64,000 nt of DNA from Isoetes taiwanensis (GCA_021234155.1 JAJEKV010000026.1:16730283-16794282), one strand, 5' to 3'. Shown: positions 1 through 10,950, counted from the first letter of the stretch. Translations and numbers: made by a program. Notes: a model not told the origin generated them from the sequence alone.

Positions 1-1
1 G

Positions 2-675
2 TTGAGAGGACAATGTATTCATGGTTGCCCTGGAAAGGTGCCAGAGGGTGTATTTGACGAGCTAGGTTTTGGCCATCTTGCAGGTGCTTCAAATAGTACA
101 CTAAAAAAGGATGTGTTAATCCGTCCTGCAATTGAGATCTCACCCTACAGGGTTCAAAGAAGGACAATGGCTTCATTTGAAGATTCACAACACCTGCAAA
201 GTCCTATAGGAGTACAGTCAATTGTGACTGATTTGAATGTAACAGCAGAACCACCACCACCAGTTCAAGAAGCTGTCCAAGAAGCTATAGAAGAAGTTGT
301 AAACACAGCACCAGTTGTGGAACAGACCCGAGTGTACACACTAAAGCACTTAAGGATGTTGAGGGAGTAATTCCATTGGATGAGGGCAACTTGGGTGAAT
401 TTTTGCCAAAAGGAAAGGGCAGAAGAACAAAGAGGGGTAAGCTGGAGGATAGCAAAGAAGTTGTTCAGGCTACAAGAAAGAGAACAAGAAGTAGCACTGT
501 GAAAGGTGCAGGAAGCAGTCTCAATCATGACACCACACCTATCAAAGTGTGTTCTGAAGAAAATGCAGAATCAGGCCCTCAAGTTTCAGGTGAGCCTGAT
601 CTTCAACAAGTGATTGATGCCCTTAATAAACCTGGAACGTCAGTGTGGGAAGTGCTGGCCAAGGCCACAACTTAG
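2..675 (+). CDS. N-terminal part of an FCP1/NIF phosphatase-like gene (partial, frameshifted)
   Basis: An open frame enters from outside the window (2-370) and continues in another frame (about 337-675), so a one-base shift or unseen intron lies near position 330. The peptide is low-complexity. It has a Pro/Glu-rich piece followed by a Lys/Arg-rich piece (key residues KGKGRRTKRGK) that resembles a nuclear localisation signal. No catalytic domain is present here. It lies directly upstream, on the same strand, of an exon carrying HAD-phosphatase motif I (852-978), so I read it as the N-terminal extension of that gene; the join is inferred. A small exon may lie at about 729-780, between AG and GT dinucleotides. 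The true start is not in the window. Confidence 0.45.
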
Positions 676-851
676 TGTTGCTTAAAACATTGAATATTAT
701 TGATTTTCTTTTGTTGCATTCACTGTAGGATTACCAGTTGATTCTGTTAGGTCAGAGAATCCTGCTGTTGATACATAAAGGTTTCCACATTCAACCCATT
801 TTTCATTTTCATCTTCATCTATTTATTCATGTAGTAATTCCTGTTGTGTAG

Positions 852-978
852 GTATTCAGGATGTTCCAACGTACTAAATATTAATTTGACAGCAAAAGAT
901 AAACTCATTGTCTTGGATTTAAATGGTGTGTTGGTAAAAACTTTTGGTGCAAATGAACACATACGCTTGGAATCAGGA
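852..978 (+). CDS. Exon with HAD/FCP1 motif I, cut by the 7-kb insertion
   Basis: A splice acceptor at 850-851 opens a frame reading KDKLIVLDLNGVLVKTF. This is the first motif of the plant FCP1/NIF-like branch of HAD phosphatases (D-x-N-G in place of D-x-D). The frame stops matching at 978. It resumes without codon loss at 8043, after a large insertion whose edges carry the same nine bases (970-978 and 8034-8042). FCP1/SCP-type enzymes dephosphorylate phosphoserine in nuclear proteins, but members with Asn at the second acidic position may be inactive or different. The family call is good; the substrate is unknown. Confidence 0.7.
970..978 (+). repeat. Target-site duplication, left copy
   Basis: GAATCAGGA, identical to 8034-8042. 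The bases on either side of the two copies differ, so the duplication is exactly nine bases. Confidence 0.85.
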
Positions 979-990
979 CAGGGAATAAAT

Positions 991-1127
991 TACTAATCGC
1001 ATATTCCTTATTAGCCAGAATGACTTTAGCTAAACTTGCTCTATATTAGTCCCAAAACTTTATGTGGTTTAGCTAAACTCTACATATTTTTCCTCTCATA
1101 CTTTCTAGCGTTTAGCTAAACTAACCC
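991..1127 (+). repeat. Subterminal direct repeat A (left)
   Basis: An AT-rich block with repeated TTTAGCTAAAC words. It aligns in the same orientation with 7755-7890 at roughly 70 percent by eye, including the shared GGTTTAGCTAAAC and CTTACTTTCTAGC-like words. Confidence 0.7.
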
Positions 1128-1149
1128 AAACATTATCCCAAAAATTTCT

Positions 1150-1285
1150 ATGATCCCATCGATCCGAGCCATCGGATCGCCATTCTGGGAAGGGACGAGC
1201 GCCTATATTAGGCCATTTCCGCTTTGGCTCGGTTATCGGCGTCTTCTCACAGCAGCTCTTCTTCTCCTCTCGTAGCTTCTCATGG
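1150..1285 (+). repeat. Internal direct repeat B (left)
   Basis: Begins CCCATCGATCC and runs through TTTGGCTCGGTTATCGGCG to TCCTCTCGTAGCTTC. It matches 6677-6800 closely in the same orientation, 5.5 kb away. The similarity continues more weakly beyond it. It could be part of an old LTR pair. Confidence 0.75.
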
Positions 1286-1289
1286 CTCT

Positions 1290-4200
1290 TCGACCGATTG
1301 ATTTCTTCTGGAGCTTCTCTTTCCGCTCCTGTTTCCACGTCCTCGCCATCGGCTTCTTCTTCGCAAGTCTTCTTACCCTTCTTTGGAAGGGTGCGAGGTG
1401 TTGCTTGAGGACTTGTCGTCACTTGTTGTAATTTTTGTAATTCTCTTGTTTGATGTTTCTGTTTGTTCGCACGGTGGGATGTATTTCCAGGAGGAATTAC
1501 CGTCGCTATTGTAGATGTCTTGATGCTCTTGTTGGATATCTTCGCATGTTACCATTAATCTTGTGGATTTGTTTTTGTTCTGTTGTTTTTGTCTGTTGCG
1601 GTTTCTGCATGTTGCAGCACCTTGAATCTTCTGTGTTGAAGCGCCTTGCATCTTCTACGATTTCTTTGTTCTTGAGGTACTTGCATGTGGTTTCGTTTGC
1701 ACGGTGGCTTGATGGCGGGTGGCCGTTTTGTTATCTTCGTGGTTTGGTTGGGCTTAGTTATGTTGTTGGGGTTTTGCTGCTCCGGTTTGCTGGAATTCTC
1801 TGTTTTTTCCATGGTTCCTTTTGTTGATTGGATTTTTTGCCCATTTTTGTTTCGGATCTGTCAGCTGTTTTCACCATCTGTTCTGAGTTTGTTTTCTTAC
1901 TGCGATTCCATTTCTGCTCTGAATTCCGGTTGCTGGGTTCTCTGGTTCGCTCACGCCAAGCTTCTTTTTGTTTTTTCATTTCTGTTGCCCTGACTTATCC
2001 TTGTGGGCTCTTCAACCTAGTCGCTTTCCGACCCATCCTTCTCTCTTTTGTGTCGATTTCTTCCTTTGTTGGCCAGATAGATGTTTTTGCAGTTGTTCTG
2101 GGGCAGGAGGGCGCCGTTGGCTTCATTTCGGCTTGGGCATGGCACTGGGCTATTTCTGCTTCTTGTTTTTCGATTCTCACCATTCTCTGCTGTATTTGAA
2201 GCTTTTCTTTCTTTGCGTATCTATTTTTAATCGGATTTGGGGCTGGCCTTCTTGCTCATGCATGCTTTTCTATCCATTCCCTGCTGCATGCGTCTCTGGC
2301 CTTCGTCTGCCCCTCTGCTCCTCGTTGCTCGCTGCTGCATGCTTTTTTGCACACTCGTCTGCTCCTTTGATGATTCTTCGGCTCCTTTTAACCTGTTTTG
2401 CCAGGGTTTCTTTTATCAGGTTTGGTTCTTCATTCTCGCTTCTTTCCTTTGTTGGTTTTCTTAGCTGCCATGCTGTTTCTTTGTCCCCTTTGTTCTGCTC
2501 AGATGTTCCCTCTTGGTTTTTCCCTCCTTTTTCACCTCCGGAGATGGCGATGACTGCCCACCACCTTTATGCTTTGCATTTGGCGGCGTTACATCCAGCG
2601 GCTAGCAATGCCTTACAGGTTGTACGGGCGGACATCGATTGGTCTGCGGAATACTTCATGCACCAACAAGCAGTCCTATATGCATTGGTCCAGTTCTGTT
2701 TGATATTCGGCTTTATTTGTTTCCCCTCAATCCTTAGCTTGAGTCCGTTATTTTGGTTGATATTTTGGTTGTTCAGTTAATGTCTCGTTTTGGATCAAGT
2801 TATCCTTATACGTCTACCCTTGACAATCACTTTAGTATATTGTTTTTTGTTTAATTGTCTCATTATTGCCTTCACTGCCTTTGCTTTCTCATTCTTTATG
2901 ACAACTTCTTATGTTTGAGATTATTCCGTGACTTCTAGGACAACAATGTCGACAATTATTTTGTTGCGACCCTTTTTCTAGCGGCATTTTCTTTGTGGCC
3001 TTTTCAAGTCTCATTTTTATTGGGTCAATAGGGGGGTGTCCTCTTTTTGTTTCCATCGCATCATTCCATCGGCTATATATTACGTATATTATTGCCATAG
3101 GGATTAATTTTTGCCTTGTTTGATTCGGACTCGTTGTCGTGTTTTTATATAAGTTGAGTCCCAGGTGGGGTATTCGTTTAGGCTATTGTTTTTCTATCCA
3201 TATTGCTTTGCATTAATTCGTTTGAGTATGGTTACGGATTAATCATTGGATTGTTTTTTCATGAGGTGCATTTTTGCGTGTGTATTTCATTTTTGAAACA
3301 TAAAGAGGTGAATATGGTTCATGACTTGCTTTCATATGGAAATTTTCAATTCTTGTCATATGTACGATTTGGGTCTGAAAACAAACTTATACGTGCTTAT
3401 ATTTTGCCAATGTTCAATTTCTAATCTTGTGGTGCTCTTTTATTTTCTTCGGTTCTTTCTCATTTGTGCTTTTGAGGTTGAACACATTACTACGCAACAC
3501 TCCTGGTAACGACTCTTGGCGAGTTTTCTACCTTGGCATATACGAATAGACCTTGCGGATTTTCATTGTGCAAATGTGGTTTTAGCATGTTTCCTATTTG
3601 CTGCATTTGCTCCCATGTCCATTTCATTGCGTAATCCTTGGCATAATATTTTGGGGTTATTTGTTACGATTCATCTTGTTACATATTCAATTTGTCTGGA
3701 CATGTGTCATTCTTGTTGGTTTGGAATTTCTTTAGGATGATGGGCGAGCATTGGCCTTTTGAACTTATGGGTGCATTTGTATGGGTTTAACTTGATCATT
3801 AAAGTGTTTTTTCCATAAGGTGTTTTTTGCACGTGTATATTGCTTTTAGCATAGGGGGCGAATCTGGTCCGTGTGGCATATTATTCTACATGTATTGTCC
3901 TTTTCATCTCTGGCACCTTATGTTTTCGTCATTCTTGTTGTTTACCTTGATATTATCCCTATGTTGCATTCACATGATCTATTTTGACTTTTTATGTTCG
4001 GCATCATTTGAATTTGCCTTTTTTCCTATAGACGATGTCTCCACTTGGTTTCCACGTTATGCTTATTATGCACTATGAGGGTTGATTTTCTTTTTCATAT
4101 TCTTGAACGTTGTTCTCCTCTTTTGGGCAGACGGAGCATTACAATGGTTGCATTTGCTTTTTCACGTTCTTGCCTCTATCATGTTTCCAGATGTTTCATG

Positions 4201-6650
4201 GTTGTTATCTTTTTTGCGTTATGGTTGACAATATAGTTTCGCTTTATGTTGGCATGTTTTTGCATTATATGCGTTTACATGGTTGTTTGACTTTTTATGT
4301 TCGGCATCATTTGAATTTGCTTTTTTCCTATATACGGTGTCTCAACCTAGTTTCCATGTTATGCTTATTATCAGGTGGTATACGTTATTCGGGTGGTATT
4401 ATCTTCTACATTCTTGGTTTCCCATAGTTGTTGGGTTTTATTTTTTGCACTTATGGTTTATCTTGTTTTTTGATGCCCCGCACTCTTTAACAGTTGTCTG
4501 GGTTATTCCGGTTGATTTTCTTGTTTATGTTCTGGCCGCATTTTTACTTTATTTTCTTTCTGTGGCCTATGTCTTGTTTCCTTGGGCTTATCGTTTTTGT
4601 AGTTACGCCTCATTTTTTCGTTTCCTTGTGCTCCGAATTAACTTTAGTTTCCGTTTCCTTCTCGACCATTCTTTTGCGCGGTGCTGGTATGTCTACATTC
4701 TCTTCCTCAATCTTGTCCCTCGTTTGCCCAAGTATGTTTTTCATATTGAGGCCTTTATTCATGGCTTTATGCATATGGTATTTGTCTTCTGCTTCACCAC
4801 ACATTTCTCCTATGCTACAGACCTTAGTATTACACGTCATTTGTATCTGTGCTATTTAGCTTTTTTGGATGTGTCGCATATTGCGTTTGGCACTTCCTTA
4901 TACTCATTCCAATTCTTCTTTTTGCCATGGTTTTTGCACTTTGTCATGTTTTTGCATTTGCGAGCTCTTTTGCACTATATTTCTCCTTTGAAGCATATTC
5001 ACCTCGTTGGTTTCGTCTTCCTGTCGTATTTTCCTATTGTATATTTTTTCTTTCTTTGATTTTTTCCGTTATGGGGAGCTTCGTCCATTGTTTTGCTCTG
5101 CTCGCTCGATCATTTTTTCGTATTCTGTTTTCTGTCGGCATATAATCTGATGTGGTTTTGGGGGCTTCTAGCATTGTTCAGGTTCTTATTAAGGCGATCG
5201 TGTTTTACACTTTCTCTGGCCGTTGGGCTCTTGTCTGTGGTTGTTTTCTCGTGGATTGGTTCATTGGCTTGCATTCCTCTTTTCTCGTATTTATGCTTGG
5301 GCTTAAAATATACATTATGCATTGTGCTACCCTTATACATCATATTTGCTATTTAGCTATATTTGCACGCAAATTTCTGTTTATCATGTTTTTTCTTCCA
5401 CCCGCTGGGTGATGCTTTTTTCCAACCCCTGGGTGATGCTATCCTCTCTTTTTTCATGAATTGTTGATTTTTCTCATTTCTAATCGCTCACGTCATTTTG
5501 AGTGCTTGTCGTTTTGCAGTTTGCCGCTTCACCATTATGCACGTTTTTGTTCTTTTTAACCGCTCTTGGGGGCCTTCTACATGTTTCAATTCTTCTCGCG
5601 CTCGGTCGTTGGTGCTCCTCTTTGTCTCACCCTCGCTACGTGCTTCGTGTCCGACTCGACATCTGGCGATTTCGCGGCGGCTGGGCTTCTAGTTTATGCA
5701 GTTACGCATAGTATGTCTACATTCTCTTTATCAATCTCGTCCCGTATGTTTTCCTATTGGGGCCTTTTTTCATGCATTTTTACATTCCTATACGTAAGTT
5801 TTTTCCTCTTCGCATTATTATCTCAGTTACTTGTTATTAGTTATTGGCCACAGGTTCGGAAGGACTCATAGCCACATTCACGCACTTCAGTCCGTAGCCA
5901 CATTCACAAACTTTGGTCCATAATCTGTATTCAAATAAGACAACTATCCACGGACATCAGTCCGTGATTTGCATTCATATCATATGTGCATTGTACGTAT
6001 TAACGTGGTTTGTTTTTGTCATCGCCTTGTTGCCGTTCTCGTTGGCATGCCGGGGCGCTTCCTTCGATTCGTCATCGTGGCGGTGTCCCTTCCTTTTTGT
6101 TGTTTTTGTTCTCTAATGTGCTTTTTTAGGTCATTGCCCTGATGCCGTCCAGCCGGGGCGCTTCCTTAGATTCGTCATCGGGGCGGCGTGCTTTTCTTTT
6201 CATTGTTTTTTCTCTAATATCCTTTCCTTTTTCAGGTCATTGAGCTGATATCGTCCGTAGCCGGTGCTTCCGGCTCTTCTTCTTCAACCGTTTTTCTCCC
6301 CGCGGCTTTCGCTTCGTCTTCTGGCGTTTTAAGTCATCAATGTGTAGTTTCCTTCTGCGGCGAACCCGGACTCTTCGGATCTTGGTTTCCTTTCTTCCCC
6401 TGCCCGCTTGCCTTCATTCGCATGCCCTGCCACTATCCTTCAACGCCTAATTTCTACCGGTTCTTTTCATCTCCTCGATACTCCGTCCGGCGGCCCTCTT
6501 TTTCGTTCCTCTCTTTTCTCTCTGCGTCCTTTATCCTGTCCGACTGCTCGGAGGTGGTAGCGGGCGTGTCTTCTTGCTATCGGCTTAAGCTGGAGGTTTT
6601 CGCGGCGACTAGGCTTATAGTTGAGGAAGTCCTTTGGTAGTCGGCGGTTT
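1290..6650. other. T-rich, gene-free interior of the insertion
   Basis: More than 5 kb with marked strand asymmetry: T and G on the plus strand, little A. It contains many overlapping open frames of hydrophobic residues in several frames, none with a recognisable domain. A 90-bp block at 3988-4076 is repeated with changes at 4289-4375. I see no transposase, reverse transcriptase or host gene. Confidence 0.6.
6049..6260 (+). repeat. About 103-bp tandem repeat
   Basis: The word GCCGGGGCGCTTCCTT with a GATTCGTCATCG continuation starts at 6049 and again at 6152. A degraded third start lies near 6257. Each unit ends in a T-rich stretch and AGGTCATTG. Confidence 0.6.
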
Positions 6651-6676
6651 TGTGTCTCGCGAGTCCCTTCCCGAGA

Positions 6677-6800
6677 ATCCCATCGATCCAGAGCCAGCCG
6701 GATCGCCATTAAGGAAGGGGCGGCCTAGGCCATTTCGCTTTGGCTCGGTTATCGGCGTCTTCTCACAGCAGCTCTTCTTCTCCTCTCGTAGCTTCCCTCC
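6677..6800 (+). repeat. Internal direct repeat B (right)
   Basis: Direct copy of 1150-1285. A short preceding word, GTTTTGTGTCTC plus GCGAGTCCCTTCCC, recurs at about 7630-7660, so a further nested repeat edge lies there. Confidence 0.7.
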
Positions 6801-6950
6801 CTTCCCGCCCTGGCGGCCGATTGGCGCATCGTCTTTTCATTTTTTTTTTTGTTGTTCATGCCTCTTTGTTGTTCTCCACACGTGTGTGTTGCTATTCTTA
6901 TATTTACGTTCCATCGCCCTCCTGCTTTGTTGTTCTCCACTTCTTTGGTG

Positions 6951-7094
6951 ATCTTTGTTTATTTCCACCTCGAGGGTGATGCATATTTTTACATAATGGT
7001 TCTCCACCCATTTGGGTGATGCTTTATCTTTGTTTATTTCCACCTCGAGGGTGATGCATATTTTTACATAATGGTTCTCCACCCATTTGGGTGA
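6951..7094 (+). repeat. 75-bp tandem duplication
   Basis: Two essentially identical units start at 6951 and 7026. Each holds CACCTCGAGGGTGATGC and CACCCATTTGGGTGAT, so each unit contains two short self-complementary words (CACC...GGTG). The near identity points to recent duplication. Confidence 0.85.
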
Positions 7095-7418
7095 TCTTTG
7101 TCTTTTCTGTTATGTTCTTTTTCCTCTATTTTCATTTTCGGACCTTCTTGGTGTAGCTTGTCTTTGTTTATTTTCTCGACCATTTCACGGGTATTGTTTT
7201 TGGGAGTTTTGTTGGTATTGCTTGCGGGGATTCCGCCGTTTTCTGTCTGTTGGCGGGGGTCTGCTCTATTTGCATTAAGCCATCACCCCTCTCCTTGGTT
7301 CTCCATGGACACATTCGGGGAGGCTTTTTCTTTGGGGTCGTGCTCTATTTTGCGTTAAGCCATCAACTCGTTTCTCTCCGTTCTCCAGGCAACACATTCA
7401 AGGTTGTTGGCGACCATT

Positions 7419-7475
7419 TCTCATTAGGGTTTTCCTCGAAAACCCGAAAGGGCGGGGTTTTTTATCCCGATGAGA
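7419..7475 (+). ncRNA. Hairpin cluster shared with the LINE 3' end
   Basis: An outer stem TTCTCAT/ATGAGAA encloses GGGTTTTC-CTC-GAAAACCC, then CCC-GAAA-GGG, then GGG-T-run-CCC. The same order of elements occurs at 49151-49224 in the LINE 3' region, with a different outer stem (CTTATTACTG/CAGTAATAAG) and a TTCG loop. It is probably a LINE- or SINE-derived 3' tail. Transcription is not shown. Confidence 0.5.
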
Positions 7476-7754
7476 AGTTGTCGCCATTACCCTTTTATTT
7501 TGCCTTGGCACATTTCTTTTTAGGGGGTAGTCCGATATTGTTCCTATGGTCGGCTATCCCCTCTCTCTCTCTCTAGTTTTCCACACATTGTATACTGCTG
7601 CTGTGATGAATGACAAGCCTATCTAGGCCGGTTTTGTGTCTCTCGCGAGTCCCTTCCCAGGATGTGGCCAACGAAAAATATTAAGCCAAATTACTATACT
7701 AACTAGCAAAATCTATGACTCAAATTAATTTATAATGATAGACTAGAAACTAAA

Positions 7755-7890
7755 CTACTAATCATATATTTCTTATAAATTAGAATGATATTAACTAAAC
7801 TAGCCTAAAATTCATTCTAAAAGTTTCTGGTGGTTTAGCTAAACAATACAAAATTTCACTCTCTTACTTTCTAGCATTTGGCTAAAGAGC
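7755..7890 (+). repeat. Subterminal direct repeat A (right)
   Basis: Direct copy of 991-1127. About 140 bp of further AT-rich sequence with TAGC/GCTA words separates it from the right end of the insertion. Confidence 0.7.
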
Positions 7891-8033
7891 TCCAAGGTTG
7901 GCGCAGTCCCGAAAAAAGTTAAGCTAAAATTATTATTTTTTTCCCAAATTTTTCCATTTACTTTAGCCAATTTTTTTCGAAAATGTGCTAAAAAATCTCC
8001 AAATAGCTAAGTTTAGCCCTTAAATTATTCCAT

Positions 8034-8042
8034 GAATCAGGA
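8034..8042 (+). repeat. Target-site duplication, right copy
   Basis: GAATCAGGA, identical to 970-978. Coding sequence resumes immediately after it. Confidence 0.85.
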
Positions 8043-8672
8043 TTGACAATGACATACACTAGCAGAAAGAAAGTGATATTCAGACCAGAAGCAGTGTTCT
8101 TCTTGAAGACTTTGTTACAGAAGTGTTGTGTTGGTATATGGTCATCAATGCAACTCTCTAATGTGGAAGATGTGTTGCAAGTACTATGTCCAGATTTGAG
8201 GGACGGATTTCTATTTGTATGGGGACAGGAAAAATGTGTGAAGACCAGTTTTTCCCACCCTAACAAACCTGGTTGTGCAGTCATGATGAAGCCACTTGGG
8301 AAAATATATGAGTCATACCCAAGATTCAGAGGTAAGACTTTGCTTCTTGATGATTCATTATACAAGTCTTACCTTAGCAGCCCCTGGAAACTTCTGCTAG
8401 TACCTGCATTCAAGATGGATGTCTGTGATGAAGTGCTAATAGAACTCACCCCAAAGATAGAAGGAATACTGCAGGCCAAGACTGAGGAAAAAATGAAGTT
8501 ACTGGTGAAGAACACACACAATTGCATGCCCTGGCCTATGACAGATAGAAAGATCATTATGAAGTTATGCTTGGAAAGACTTTGTGGAAAACAATTGCAG
8601 TTGTGCACCCTTGTGAACGAGGAATTGAAGAAGGTTTATGGTGATGAAGATTGTTATCCTCCATTACTGTGA
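8043..8672 (+). CDS. C-terminal catalytic part of the FCP1/NIF phosphatase-like gene
   Basis: About 209 codons follow on in frame from 978. They show the FCP1/NIF pattern: a FRPEAVFFLKTLLQKC helix, GIWSSMQLSNVEDVL, a FLFVWGQEKC strand, and TLLLDDSLYKS, the HAD motif with paired acidic residues. The tail after about residue 110 is less conserved. There is no in-frame ATG at the edge; the third codon is ATG, but the real start belongs to upstream exons. The phosphatase domain itself is undamaged, so disruption is recent relative to the neighbouring elements or the region is still spliced. The insertion would have to be removed as intron for activity, and I see no convincing splice sites at its edges. 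Confidence 0.75.
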   Translation: MTMTYTSRKKVIFRPEAVFFLKTLLQKCCVGIWSSMQLSNVEDVLQVLCPDLRDGFLFVWGQEKCVKTSFSHPNKPGCAVMMKPLGKIYESYPRFRGKTLLLDDSLYKSYLSSPWKLLLVPAFKMDVCDEVLIELTPKIEGILQAKTEEKMKLLVKNTHNCMPWPMTDRKIIMKLCLERLCGKQLQLCTLVNEELKKVYGDEDCYPPLL

Positions 8673-8776
8673 TTAAGCCTGAGACATTTATGATTATTGG
8701 CCTGATTGTCATTTATTTAGGCCAAGGAATCCTACACTTTTCATGTACCATCTTTATCTTATATTAATTTAAGAAT

Positions 8777-9180
8777 GTTTTTGCTATATTGTTTATATAG
8801 TTCAATGCAGACTTGTCTATAAGTTTTTGCTATATTGTTTATATCTAGTTCAATGCTGACTGCAAGGGATGCTTAAAACTTATCAAGTGCTTAAAAAAAA
8901 ATTGCTTGCAAGTGCTAGTCTGGTACGAGTCTTAATGGCAGATACTGCTTACTGTTATGCAGTGACAGTTACTAAGTATGTAGTTGCTTAACGCTAGCAG
9001 AAGTGTTAATGTCATCAAGTGCTTACTGTCATGCATTTAAGGTGCAGTGCTTACTGTTATGCTATATAACTGTTTAAAGCTAGTTGTTTATTGCATAACT
9101 GCTCGTGTGTTCCAGTGCTTACTCACAAGCACTGCTGAAACTAATTAAAGTGCTTAGTGTTTGAGCTAGAGCACTGTTAC
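8777..9180 (+). repeat. Local duplication and degenerate AGTGCTTACTG repeats
   Basis: A block of about 40 bp (TTTTTGCTATATTGTTTATAT followed by AGTTCAATGC) occurs at 8777 and again at 8825. From 8900 to 9180 the word AGTGCTTACTG or close variants recurs several times with irregular spacing. No gene is seen here. Confidence 0.5.
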
Positions 9181-9504
9181 ATTCAAGCATAATTTGAATG
9201 GACTGTACAAGAATTCAATGTTTTGTCACCTGCATGGATAATAGAAGTAAGAACATCAAATGAATTCATTCTTTACATAATGGAAAAAATAAAATGTGAG
9301 ACACAACAAAGAACAAAGTAAATGACAACAAAGTAAGTGAGATAATCAAAGAACAAAGTAGATGAGACAAAAAACTTCATATATTTGATAGACAAAAAAA
9401 ACATTTGATAGAGAAAAAAAATGAAAAACAAAGAACAAAGTGCTAGAGACAAAAAACTTTTTATATAAACAAAATATTTTACAAAAAAGGCCATAAGGCC
9501 AGTG

Positions 9505-9575
9505 TTTTTGGGGGGCTTTCGGGTGTTTTCGGGGGCTTTCGGGTGCTTTCAGGGGTTTTCGGGGGCTTTTGGATT
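9505..9575 (+). repeat. Short G-rich tandem repeat
   Basis: Four or five units of about 16-18 bp based on GGGGGCTTTCGGGTG. It lies just downstream of the acidic-tail ORF on the other strand. Confidence 0.6.
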
Positions 9576-9656
9576 CAGAGTCGGGCTCACTCCACACGTT
9601 CTCCTCCAATTCCCGCCTCCTTTGCCTTTTGGTCGGGCGGTCTTCGTAGCAGCTCT

Positions 9657-9987
9657 AAAAAATGAGTTGTTTTTCCTCTTCTTCATCTGCCTCTTCCTCT
9701 TCCTCTTCATCCTCCTCTTCCTCAGAATTCTCCTCCTCTTCCTCTTCAGAATTCTCCACTTCCTGCTCCACTTCCTGCTCGACTTCTGTAAACAAAAAAA
9801 GCATTTAGTTAAAACAAAAGAAAAACAAAACAAAAAAAAAAAATTGCAAAACAAAAGAATACCTTCTTCTTCCTCATGGTCCTCGATTAATTGCTTCTTC
9901 TTACGGAAGAACCGGCTCAAAAAAATATCTGGCCCTCTGTATTACGGGCGGCGTCACATCCTCCTCGGCACCGCTTAAGCACATACT
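9657..9987 (-). CDS. Possible spliced gene with an acidic C-terminal tail
   Basis: On the minus strand a T-rich stretch of about 77 bp has a clear GT start near 9863 and a TTTACAG end near 9787, like a plant intron. Downstream of it the frame is almost pure Glu/Asp (EVEQEVEQEVENSEEE and on) and ends in KQLIF before a stop near 9657. Upstream the frame reads FLSRFFRKKKQLIEDHEEEE, a basic-to-acidic switch. No clean start codon joins this frame; a TAA lies not far upstream. I do not recognise the protein. It could be a fragment captured by a transposon. Confidence 0.3.
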
Positions 9988-10119
9988 CGGGTGCTTTATT
10001 TCTACTGCATGCAGAGGCCATGGCAAAGGAAATAGACGGAATGGGCGTAAGAAGAGGATTTGGGCAAGAAGTCGGCTTAAGGCAGAAGCGTGAGGGCGTA
10101 AGAAGAGCTTAAATCCTAT

Positions 10120-10950
10120 GATTAGGCCCCTAGTGTTTAAATCCTATGCTTAGGCGCTCGTCGATTAATGCGAAAAACCTCACGCTGCTTGAACAATTAA
10201 TTAAGTAACCAGGGCTTAAATATTTCGTTATGACCATTGGAATTGACACATGTCACATCGAGGAAATGCCTTGACACTATATTTTTGCCAAGAATGTTGG
10301 GATAGTGATGGTACCAAAATAAATAATTGAATGTTATTTCAATGTCACAAATGTACATTCTTAAACAACAATTCAATCTTCATTTTCGGCACGCGTGTCC
10401 ATGCACACCACCCTTGTGCATCCTCACTATTATTAATATATATACAAATGTGTGCTTACGTGCTTAGGTGCAGGAACAACAAATCACTTGCAAAGAATTA
10501 CATCAATTTGGTTAAGTGTCAAAGAATTACAATGTTATTGGGAGATCCGACCATAATTTTTCATGGGTCTCTTGTGAAATTTTGTACATATCTCATGCCT
10601 TCTATTTTGTCCATATCAATTTTAGGATATCTTACCACGTGGGCGGGTATGAGGAGGCTTGGGGTTGTTTAGTGAGCAACATGTACTTGAAATTACCCAA
10701 GAATTGATAATACAGTCCACTTAAGATAACCTCATGCACTCCAAATTTTGCCCCCATCCATCTTTGTATGAATCTTCAAGTGTGCATTTGGGTTACGTGC
10801 ACTTGAGGATGTAGAAGTCCACACCCTCTGAATTGTCTACCTCGGCATTCACCGCAAAATTGTCACCTACCTCTACCAAATTACTTGATCCATTCATTGG
10901 CTTGTTCAAAGAGTCTCCTTTTTCTTCTCAACTCCTGGTTTTAAGTCGGT
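10120..10950. other. No recognisable gene
   Basis: AT-rich sequence between the acidic-tail ORF and the next decayed gene. I see short frames only and no repeats of note. Confidence 0.4.

Larger units (their letters stand above)
979..8033. mobile_element. 7-kb non-autonomous insertion in the FCP1-like gene
   Basis: The nine bases GAATCAGGA occur at 970-978 and 8034-8042, and the phosphatase frame reads through if one copy and the DNA between are removed. The termini form a weak inverted repeat (GGGAATAAATT on the left, rc GGAATAATTT on the right). A 9-bp duplication is typical of Mutator-like elements, but I see no transposase, so the superfamily is inferred. Inside are two pairs of direct repeats (about 991-1127 with 7755-7890; 1150-1285 with 6677-6800), suggesting a compound insertion. 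The plus strand is strongly T-rich. The many predicted hydrophobic peptides in it are composition artefacts. Confidence 0.8.

Noticed and set aside
1450-5400. Series of plus-strand frames coding very hydrophobic peptides, like membrane proteins
   Set aside because: They overlap in two or three frames, have no conserved motif, and follow directly from the T-rich composition.
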